Positions 34,938 through 41,831 of a stretch of DNA of 64,000 nucleotides are shown here, piece by piece. The notes beneath the pieces are model-generated. The model did not search any database and was not told the DNA's origin. It was given only the letters and a program-made list of their open reading frames with translations. The stretch covers positions 124,001 through 188,000 of the forward strand of contig JAXLUI010000003.1 in assembly GCA_046329585.1 (NCBI GenBank), in the 5' to 3' direction. How positions within the stretch are numbered: position 1 is the first letter of the stretch; each line of letters starts with the position of its first letter. Origin of the DNA: DLKC01 sp002478885. GTDB taxonomy: Bacteria; Bacteroidota; Bacteroidia; Chitinophagales; Chitinophagaceae. Position numbers and translations under genes: made by a program.

Positions 34938-37022
34938 CTATTTTTTTATGATGCTAATTGCACAGCCACCTCCCTTCGCCAGGGAAATGTCGAGCTTTGT
35001 TTTGCTGTTTACCAATTTCTTTTCAATTACATATGCCTCGGGATTGGTGTCCCAATCGGCATTAGGCGCGTCTTTATAAATAGTTGCCTCGTATTGTGCA
35101 CCGTCATCCAGAAAACTTAGTGTAGTGCTCATCGTCCTGCTGCTTTCATCGGTAATAGCGCCGAGGAACCAGTTGTCCTTTCCTTTCTCCTTCCTTGCAA
35201 TAGTTATGAAATCGCCAGGTTCTGCTTCGAGAATTTTGGTATCATCCCAATCGACCGGCACATCAACAATAAATTGGAAGGCATCCAAATATTTTTCATA
35301 ATTCTCTGGGAGGTCGGCAGCCATTTGCAAAGGACTATACATGGTAATATAGAGTGCAAGTTGCTTGGCAACTGTTGTACGTACCCTTGTGGTTCTCTGC
35401 GGGATAAACTGGTTTAGTTGCATATGAAATATGCCTGGAGTAAAATCCATCGGCCCGCCCATTAACCTGGTAAATGGGAGAATAGTTGTGTGCTCTGGCA
35501 GGATACCAAGCGCCGGTGCATTATTAAACTCTGTTCCTCTTGCTGCCTCGGAAGCCAGCCAGTTTGGATAAGTTCTTTGCAACCCCGTGGGGTGAACAGG
35601 CTCATGCGCATCAAGCATAATATGATAAAAAGCTGTTTTCTCTGCCACACGCTGGTAGTGGCTCACCATCCATTGGCCATCGTGATGCTCGCCGCGTGGA
35701 ATAATTTTTCCAACGTAGCCAGTTTTAACCGCATCCATATTATGATTGATCATGAACCGGTAAGCTGTATCCATCCATCTTTCGTAATTGGTAACGGCTC
35801 CGGAAGTTTCATGGTGCATGATAATTTTTACCCCTTTTGATTTGGCGTAGGCGGTAAGTTCATCAATATTGTAATCAGCATATGGCGTTACAAAATCAAA
35901 CACATTTTCTTTCCAATTACCGAACCAATCTTCCCAGCCGTCGTTCCAGCCTTCAACCAAAACGCCATTGAAACCGTATTTAGCTGCGAAGTCAATATAT
36001 TTTTTTACGTTAGCGGTATTTGCTGCATGTTTGCCGCTGGCCATATCCCATGTGCCTTTGCCGATATGCATTTCCCACCAAACACCGATAAATTTTTCAG
36101 GCTTGATCCATGATACGTCGCCGATGTTGGCAGGATCATTCAAATTAAGAATAAGTTTTGATGCAAGAATGTCTGCAGCTTTATCACTGACCACGATAGT
36201 ACGCCACGGTGTTTTGCAAGGTGCATGCATATAAGCTTTATTACCTACTGCATCAGGCACCAATGTGGAGGTGAGAGTAAGCGTTTGCTTATTTAGCAGC
36301 AAGTCCATAGCCGGGTAATTGAGCAATGCGGCTTCATGAATATTGATATATAAACCCTCGGTAGATTTCATCATTAAAGGCGTTTGCACCGCATTCGCAC
36401 CAATAAGCGATTTTACCGCGATATCTTTTTCTTTGTTTGCAGCAGTCAATGCATCAACCTCGCTAAGCTTCGTTGTGTTGTATGGGTATTCGTTTGAGTC
36501 GTAGTCGCCCGGTATCCAGAATGTTTTGTTGTCGCCGGACAGGGCAAATTGGGTCAGCTCGTCTGCCACAATAAAATAATTGACCGCATCTTGCTTTGGA
36601 AATTCGTAGCGAAACCCAATTCCATCATTGAACACCCGGAAAATAAGATTGAGTACCATGCCACTACCTGACCTATCCTTCAGGTGTAGGGTTAGTTCTT
36701 CGTAATTATTCCTGATAATGCTTACTTCGCCCCACACGGGTTTCCAGGTTTCATCGAATGAGGATGTATCTACTGCGGCAATTGAAAAGTTAGTAAGTTT
36801 TACTTCCGGTTTACTTAAAATAAAGCCAACGGAAGAAGGCTTTATTACATCTTTATTTTTGTAGCTCAGACTATATTTAATTTCACCAGCATCGTTGCGG
36901 CTCACGACTAACCTGATATTTTTATCGGGAGAACTGGCCATGTAATTTGATTGTGACAAACCAACAGATGTAAGCATAATTGCAAACGTGAAAACACTGA
37001 TCAATTTTATGTATGCGCACAT
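34938..37022 (-). CDS. Glycoside hydrolase family 97, inverting (SusB-like) type
   Basis: A 694-residue enzyme with a signal peptide (cleavage near VGLSQ, residue 24), hence probably periplasmic. The N-terminal beta-super-sandwich (about 28-300) is followed by the GH97 barrel. All three glutamates of inverting SusB-type enzymes are present: Glu405 (HHETS), Glu474 (DAHEPVHPTG) and Glu498 (ARGTEFN). The first two act as general base via water and the third as acid in the characterised homologue. Retaining GH97 members use an Asp nucleophile instead. It likely hydrolyses alpha-glucosidic bonds in malto- or related oligosaccharides, matching the nearby SusC/D and GH65 genes. It is a separate transcription unit, convergent with the LacI-type gene. 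Confidence 0.93.
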   Translation of the reverse strand: MCAYIKLISVFTFAIMLTSVGLSQSNYMASSPDKNIRLVVSRNDAGEIKYSLSYKNKDVIKPSSVGFILSKPEVKLTNFSIAAVDTSSFDETWKPVWGEVSIIRNNYEELTLHLKDRSGSGMVLNLIFRVFNDGIGFRYEFPKQDAVNYFIVADELTQFALSGDNKTFWIPGDYDSNEYPYNTTKLSEVDALTAANKEKDIAVKSLIGANAVQTPLMMKSTEGLYINIHEAALLNYPAMDLLLNKQTLTLTSTLVPDAVGNKAYMHAPCKTPWRTIVVSDKAADILASKLILNLNDPANIGDVSWIKPEKFIGVWWEMHIGKGTWDMASGKHAANTANVKKYIDFAAKYGFNGVLVEGWNDGWEDWFGNWKENVFDFVTPYADYNIDELTAYAKSKGVKIIMHHETSGAVTNYERWMDTAYRFMINHNMDAVKTGYVGKIIPRGEHHDGQWMVSHYQRVAEKTAFYHIMLDAHEPVHPTGLQRTYPNWLASEAARGTEFNNAPALGILPEHTTILPFTRLMGGPMDFTPGIFHMQLNQFIPQRTTRVRTTVAKQLALYITMYSPLQMAADLPENYEKYLDAFQFIVDVPVDWDDTKILEAEPGDFITIARKEKGKDNWFLGAITDESSRTMSTTLSFLDDGAQYEATIYKDAPNADWDTNPEAYVIEKKLVNSKTKLDISLAKGGGCAISIIKK

Positions 37023-37100
37023 GACAAGAATATTTAAATAATAACGCTAAAGATAGTCGTTTTGCCTATTCGGCGGGAACAGCCGGTAAGCCAACAGGAA

Positions 37101-37120
37101 GTTGCAGTGTGCAACGCAAC
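37101..37120. repeat. Degenerate intergenic repeat arm
   Basis: GTTGCAGTGTGCAACGCAAC retains AGTGTGC and ACGCAAC of the right-type arm and is followed by AACAGAAG, with GTGCCGGCACC further on. It lies between the MBL-fold gene and GH97. Probably a decayed copy. Confidence 0.5.
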
Positions 37121-37163
37121 AACAGAAGATTTTTGTTCTTGTGCCGGCACCAAAGAAGAGTTA

Positions 37164-38036
37164 CTAACTGATTGCCGACAACTGAAAACATTCCTGCCGC
37201 CTTACGCCTTTCTCAGTTTGCTTTAAAGTGCAACACTCATTAATGGGATCGTGTTCAAAAAATAATACGTAGTCGTTTTCGACGGCCTCAGCAAGAAAAG
37301 ATTTTTTTTCGTGCATACTTGTTAAAGGAAACATGTCGTAGGCCATAACATATGGTACAGGCAGGTGATCAACAGCAGGTAACAGGTCGGCGACGAAGAC
37401 AATTGTTTTGCCATTGTAATTTATTTGTGGAAGCATCATCATACCGGTATGGCCGTTGACGAAGCGGATTGAAATATTTTCATTGAATGCGACAGAAGGC
37501 AACAAACCGGTTGATTGGAGCGCGGTAGCAGGCTGCGCGATAAATTGTAATTGCCCGTGCTGTTGTATAGGCAGAATGTTCTCTTTTAAAAACGAGGCTT
37601 TCTCGCGATCGTTTGGTTCCGTTGCCCATTTCCAATGCAATTCATTACTCCAATAAATGGCGTTTTTGAATGCAGGCACGAGTGTGCCATTTACGCGATC
37701 GATGCTTCCGCCGCAATGATCGAAATGAAGGTGCGTAAGAATTACGTCGGTTATGTCGGCCTTTGTAAAACCAAGGTTGTTTAAAGACTTTTCCAGTGTA
37801 TCTTCTCCATGAAGAAAATAGTAACTGAAAAACTTTGCATCCTGTTTATCGCCGATACCGTTATCGATGAGAACTAGGCGGCCATTATCTTCTATCAGCA
37901 TGCAGCGCATGGCCCAGGAGCACATATTGTTTTCATCAGCCGGATTAAATTTATTCCAGATACTCTTGGGAACAACTCCAAACATAGCTCCACCATCGAG
38001 TTTGAAAAGTTCTGTATTTACAGTATGCAGTTTCAT
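37164..38036 (-). CDS. MBL-fold metallo-hydrolase
   Basis: A 290-residue cytoplasmic protein (no signal peptide). It has the metallo-beta-lactamase-fold metal motif THLHFDHCGG (His102, His104, Asp106, His107), the preceding strand LVLIDNGIGDK, and downstream ligands GHTGMMMLPQI and FEHDP. It resembles lactonase-like or general hydrolases of the superfamily; the substrate cannot be named. The start overlaps the end of the upstream MFS gene by four bases, so the two are translationally coupled. Confidence 0.85.
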   Translation of the reverse strand: MKLHTVNTELFKLDGGAMFGVVPKSIWNKFNPADENNMCSWAMRCMLIEDNGRLVLIDNGIGDKQDAKFFSYYFLHGEDTLEKSLNNLGFTKADITDVILTHLHFDHCGGSIDRVNGTLVPAFKNAIYWSNELHWKWATEPNDREKASFLKENILPIQQHGQLQFIAQPATALQSTGLLPSVAFNENISIRFVNGHTGMMMLPQINYNGKTIVFVADLLPAVDHLPVPYVMAYDMFPLTSMHEKKSFLAEAVENDYVLFFEHDPINECCTLKQTEKGVRRQECFQLSAIS

Positions 38037-39313
38037 ACAAACTTCAATTTAGATTTCATTCTAACAAAAAGCAGCAATATTAAACCGATAATAAAATAAC
38101 CCATCAATGCCAGGATAGAATTGCGCATTCCGTCAAATATTTCTGCCACATAACCAAATGTAATAGTACCGATAACGGTGCCTATTTTATCGCATACATC
38201 ATAAAAACTAAAGTAAGATGCTGTATCTTTTGTCTCAGGCAGCAATTTTGAATATGTTGACCTCGACATCGACTGCACACCACCCATTACCAGCCCAACC
38301 AAAAGAGCAAGAATATAAAACTCAGTTACAGTGACAGTATTATAAGCGTAAATGCAAATACCAATCCACATTATTACAATGCAGCATAGCGCGAATATGT
38401 TGTTTGTTTTTTTAGAAACTATAGAAAACAGCCACGCGCCGGCAATGGCGACGAGTTGAATAATAAGAATTGTAATAATCATTTGGGTTGACTCGAGTTT
38501 CAATTCATCTTTCCCAAAATAAGGTGCCATATACATTACCGTTTGCACGCCCATATTGTAAAAAAAGAAACTCCGCAAAAATCTTTTGAGCGTAGGGTAG
38601 TTTGTAAGCTGGATCCAAACTTTTTTTAACTCGTAAAACCCATTAGTGAAAATGTTATGCTCTGGCCGCGCTTCAGATGCTTTTGACGGGGGTAGTCGTT
38701 TAAAAGTGATTTGCGCAAAACCAGCCCACCATAAACCTACAACAACGAAGGATGTGCGCACCGGTAATGAGCCGAGGCCCCATCCCATATTTTCATTCAA
38801 CATAATAAAGGCTAGGCTTAAAACCATTAATATAACGCTGCCGGCGTACCCCATCGCAAATCCACGGGCACTAATCCTGTCCTGATCTTCTTCTGTGGCA
38901 ATCTCTGGCAGGTATGCATTGTAAAACACAATGCTGCCGCAATAACCTATAGATGCAAGCATGGAAAGTAACAAGCCAAATCCAACGCTGCTTTCATTAA
39001 AGAAAAACATGGCCGCGCATGAAACTGAACCCAGATAACAAAAGAATCGCATAAACGCCTTTTTGTTACCCTTGTAATCTGCGATTGAAGAAAGCACAGG
39101 AGATAGAAATGCTATAATGAGGAAAGAGGCGGCGATTGTATAAGACGCCAGTGAATCCCGGTCATATGTGCGGCCCAGAAGATTAATTCTTCCTGGTGCA
39201 ATAGATAAATAATATGCGGGAAAAAGCGTAGAAGTGATTACTAAACTGTAGGTACTATTGGCCCAATCGTAAAAGGCCCAACCGTTGATAACCTTTTTGG
39301 AAGCAGTTTGCAT
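38033..39313 (-). CDS. MFS transporter, UMF1/Atg22-like
   Basis: A 426-residue membrane protein with about 12 segments. The N-terminal signature VINGWAFYDWANSTYSLVITSTLFPAYY and the DRDSLASYT loop match the UMF1 family of MFS transporters related to yeast Atg22. A second motif, GLVMGGVQSMSRSTYSKLLPE, is also typical. I start at the ATG at 39311-39313; an upstream GTG frame adds seven residues but lies inside a hairpin (39326-39349). The substrate is unknown; amino-acid efflux has been proposed for fungal relatives. Confidence 0.85.
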   Translation of the reverse strand: MQTASKKVINGWAFYDWANSTYSLVITSTLFPAYYLSIAPGRINLLGRTYDRDSLASYTIAASFLIIAFLSPVLSSIADYKGNKKAFMRFFCYLGSVSCAAMFFFNESSVGFGLLLSMLASIGYCGSIVFYNAYLPEIATEEDQDRISARGFAMGYAGSVILMVLSLAFIMLNENMGWGLGSLPVRTSFVVVGLWWAGFAQITFKRLPPSKASEARPEHNIFTNGFYELKKVWIQLTNYPTLKRFLRSFFFYNMGVQTVMYMAPYFGKDELKLESTQMIITILIIQLVAIAGAWLFSIVSKKTNNIFALCCIVIMWIGICIYAYNTVTVTEFYILALLVGLVMGGVQSMSRSTYSKLLPETKDTASYFSFYDVCDKIGTVIGTITFGYVAEIFDGMRNSILALMGYFIIGLILLLFVRMKSKLKFV

Positions 39314-39315
39314 GG

Positions 39316-39349
39316 TAAAAATAAAGCCTGTCACTTTAATGTGGCAGGC
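39316..39349 (-). terminator. Hairpin between uppP and the MFS gene
   Basis: Arms GCCTGTCAC (39326-39334) and GTGGCAGGC (39341-39349) pair with one wobble around a six-base loop, followed on the minus strand by TTTATTTTTA. It is 31 bases past the uppP stop and only a few bases before the MFS start, so it could end the uppP message and also limit MFS expression. Confidence 0.7.
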
Positions 39350-39379
39350 CGGAAAATTAAATAATTTACTTTAAAGCAA

Positions 39380-40174
39380 CTATCGTATTTGGTTCATCTT
39401 TATCATCAGCAGAAATACAAGTCCCATGACGATCCTGTACCAACCAAAGTTTTTAAAACCATATTTCTTTAAATAGTCGACGAACATTTTCATAGCGAAA
39501 AAAGCCACAACAAAGGCAATAACATTCCCGATGGCTAAAACTTTCATATTTGCAGCATTAAGCACATCTGGATTTTCTTTCATGGTATCATAAAGTTTTT
39601 TACCAGTAGCGGCTACCATGGTTGGCACCGCAAGAAAGAAAGAAAATTCAGCAGCAAGGCTCCTTGTTAATTTTTGCTGCATGCCACCGATAATGCTGGC
39701 AGCTGAACGGCTTACACCTGGAATAATGGCAGCCGCCTGGAATATACCAATCATTATTGCATTTGTAAAAGTGATATCTTTTTCTTCCTTAACCTTTGAG
39801 CGATGAAAAAAATTGTCAATAAACAACAGTATGAAACCTCCGCCCAATATCGTTAATGCCGAATAAAGCGGATTGATCAATAACAAATCTATCTTTTCTT
39901 TTGCTACCAATCCAAATGCAGCTGCCGGGATAACCGCCACAACAAGCTTTGCATAAAATTTCCAATCTCTGAACCGGAAAAACTTCCTCCAGTATAACAC
40001 CACAACGGCCAATATTGCACCAAGCTGAACCGCCACTTCAAAGAACTGTGTGAATTCATCCTTACCGATTCCCATAAGAGAACTTACCATAATCAGGTGG
40101 CCTGTAGAAGATATAGGCAAAAATTCAGTAACACCTTCTACGATGGCTAAAACTACTGCTTGAATTGTAGACAT
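39380..40174 (-). CDS. uppP: Undecaprenyl-diphosphatase
   Basis: A 264-residue polytopic membrane enzyme that recycles undecaprenyl pyrophosphate to the monophosphate carrier for cell-wall and glycan synthesis. Conserved motifs are intact: VEGVTEFLPISSTGHL (12-27, containing the catalytic glutamates and the PISS(T)GH segment) and IIPGVSRSA (150-158). Length matches the BacA/UppP family. It lies downstream of ftsX and a DUF3098 gene, an arrangement common in Bacteroidota, and ends at a hairpin terminator. Confidence 0.96.
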   Translation of the reverse strand: MSTIQAVVLAIVEGVTEFLPISSTGHLIMVSSLMGIGKDEFTQFFEVAVQLGAILAVVVLYWRKFFRFRDWKFYAKLVVAVIPAAAFGLVAKEKIDLLLINPLYSALTILGGGFILLFIDNFFHRSKVKEEKDITFTNAIMIGIFQAAAIIPGVSRSAASIIGGMQQKLTRSLAAEFSFFLAVPTMVAATGKKLYDTMKENPDVLNAANMKVLAIGNVIAFVVAFFAMKMFVDYLKKYGFKNFGWYRIVMGLVFLLMIKMNQIR

Positions 40175-40247
40175 ATTTTATTTGTTGGTGATTTTTACAG
40201 TTAATTGGTACTGGTTTGAATACGCAAATGACAGGGTTAAGGCTATA

Positions 40248-40505
40248 TTATGCAGCAGACTTATTACCGGGTTTCTTGAAAATAGCGTAGATCTCAACAA
40301 TAAGACCAGCAACTATCAGTATGGGTGCAACAGTTATCCTGGTTGTGCTATACACTTCGTTATTGTTGAAAACATTTGGGTCCTGGGTTTTACCTCCAGA
40401 CATTAAAACCATACCGAGTGCAACTATAACAGCACCGATAATCATCCAGGTATAATTTTCTTTTGTAAACAGAAAAGGAAGTGACTTTTGTTTATTATCC
40501 GTCAT
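40248..40505 (-). CDS. DUF3098 small membrane protein
   Basis: An 85-residue protein with two membrane segments (WMIIGAVIVALGMVLMSGG and RITVAPILIVAGLIVEIYAIF) joined by a polar loop with DPNVFN. This pattern and the position between ftsX and uppP identify the DUF3098 family of Bacteroidota. I use the ATG at 40503-40505. Function unknown; the context suggests a role with FtsX or envelope synthesis. Confidence 0.85.
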   Translation of the reverse strand: MTDNKQKSLPFLFTKENYTWMIIGAVIVALGMVLMSGGKTQDPNVFNNNEVYSTTRITVAPILIVAGLIVEIYAIFKKPGNKSAA

Positions 40506-40628
40506 TATCACACTTTTATGGCGTGCAATATAGTGTATAATCGGTTAAAAAATCAAGCGAAGAATTATGCAAACATTAAAAAATTATTGAATCTACGGAA
40601 AACAGCGCGTTATTCACGGCAAATCAGG

Positions 40629-41504
40629 CTAATAAAGGTCGTCGAGCTTCATCTTGAGGTATTTTATAACACTTCTGTGCGTGCTGAACACCGAAATACC
40701 TACCCCAAGCAATATCATGCCGCCAAAAAGAATAAGGTTCAATTCCATATCCCGTATTATTTTCAGCTGTGGCACAAGGCTCTCTATCCAGGTAATTAAA
40801 CCAAGCAAAATCGCGATAGCAATTCCCGCACTTATAAGACCATTGATGATGGCCCTTACATCCATAGGGCGTGCTATAAAATTGCGGGTTGCCCCCACCA
40901 TTTGCATGGTCTTTATCAGGAACCTGTTACTAAACATGGCCAGCCTTATGGTGTTGTCGATGCTAAAAATTACAATAACGCAGAGCACTACCGACACTAT
41001 TATAAATGCAAGGCCAAAAATTCTTGTTTTCTCCGATATGCTGCTTACCAGCACTTGTGGGTATTGAAGATCTGTAATTTGGTTACCATAAACACTCAAA
41101 AGCACCATCGATATCTTCTTCAGGCTGTCCGGGTTTACATATTCGGCTTTTGCATAAAAATCAATGCTTTCGGGTAAAGGATTATAATCGAGTATTTTGC
41201 TCCAGTCTTCGTTGTTGTCTTTGTTCCAAAGCGACTTTGCTTTTTCCTTATCAACATATTCCACGCTTCTGGCATAGGGCTGAGCCGTAATAAACTGTTT
41301 TATCTGCGTTATAGTGTCTTTGTTCTGCGTACGCAAATATGCGCTTATGCGAATATCTTCCTTGAAACTGTTGCCCACTTTGCCAAAATTTAAGAACACC
41401 CAACCCATTACGCCCATTATCAACAGCACCAGCGCCACGCCTACAATGCTGTATATATAACTCGGCTTGCTGCGCCTTAGAGAAGATTTTGCTGAATCAG
41501 CCAT
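40629..41504 (-). CDS. ftsX: Cell-division protein FtsX
   Basis: A 291-residue membrane protein of the FtsX family: a cytoplasmic N-terminal tail, a first membrane segment (about 18-40), and an extracytoplasmic domain with ISAYLRTQNKDTITQIKQFI and VEYVDKEKAKSLW. Three C-terminal segments follow (IFGLAFIIVSVVLCVIVIF; AIINGLISAGIAIAILLGLI; LILFGGMILLGVGISVF) with the cytoplasmic motif MQMVGATRNFIARP between them. It pairs with FtsE elsewhere to control peptidoglycan hydrolases at division; ftsE is not in the window. A good -7 element lies upstream (41548-41555). Confidence 0.95.
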   Translation of the reverse strand: MADSAKSSLRRSKPSYIYSIVGVALVLLIMGVMGWVFLNFGKVGNSFKEDIRISAYLRTQNKDTITQIKQFITAQPYARSVEYVDKEKAKSLWNKDNNEDWSKILDYNPLPESIDFYAKAEYVNPDSLKKISMVLLSVYGNQITDLQYPQVLVSSISEKTRIFGLAFIIVSVVLCVIVIFSIDNTIRLAMFSNRFLIKTMQMVGATRNFIARPMDVRAIINGLISAGIAIAILLGLITWIESLVPQLKIIRDMELNLILFGGMILLGVGISVFSTHRSVIKYLKMKLDDLY

Positions 41505-41547
41505 TACATTGTGTTTATGGATTAGTATAATAAAGCTACCGAAGTCG

Positions 41548-41555
41548 CAAATTTA
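41548..41555 (-). promoter_or_regulatory. ftsX -7 promoter element
   Basis: On the minus strand this reads TAAATTTG, a full match to the Bacteroidota TAnnTTTG -7 element, 43 bases before the ftsX ATG. No convincing -33 TTTG at the preferred distance is seen. Confidence 0.5.
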
Positions 41556-41566
41556 GTGGATTCACT

Positions 41567-41574
41567 TACATTTG
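41567..41574 (+). promoter_or_regulatory. Possible leuS promoter with long leader
   Basis: TACATTTG matches TAnnTTTG exactly on the plus strand. If used for leuS, the mRNA would carry a leader of about 250 bases containing the whole two-armed repeat at 41624-41779. Confidence 0.4.
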
Positions 41575-41623
41575 CACACACTCAAAAACGATAGTTTTCC
41601 CGGCTTATTATAAGAGGGAGAAT

Positions 41624-41779
41624 CTTTTTGTACCAGGCTGCAGTATCACAACTCATCGCCTGTTGTGTCACTCACTTCAGGGTTCGGAATACTAGTTAAC
41701 TACTGCCGATGCCTGCAAAAAAGTACAAGAGTGCGACGCAACGACGTAGAACAGTGTTACAAAAGCCCGGCCCAAAGAC
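41624..41779. repeat. Intergenic repeat, complete: two arms and both outer blocks
   Basis: The most complete copy. Left outer block TTTTTGTACCAGGCT (41625-41639), left T-form arm GTTGTGTCACTCACTTCAGG (41662-41681), 41-base spacer, right C-form arm GTACAAGAGTGCGACGCAAC (41723-41742), right outer block AGCCCGGCCCAAAGAC (41764-41779). It fills the 327-base divergent gap between ftsX and leuS, apart from the two promoter candidates. Confidence 0.92.
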
Positions 41780-41831
41780 ATAATAACAAATAAAAAAAAT
41801 ATTATCCGCCGGTTGGCGGAATTTGATTTTT

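Noticed and set aside
41743..41831. T-box riboswitch before leuS
   Set aside because: No specifier loop or T-box sequence is visible; the structure there is the dispersed repeat, and T-boxes are not expected in this phylum.
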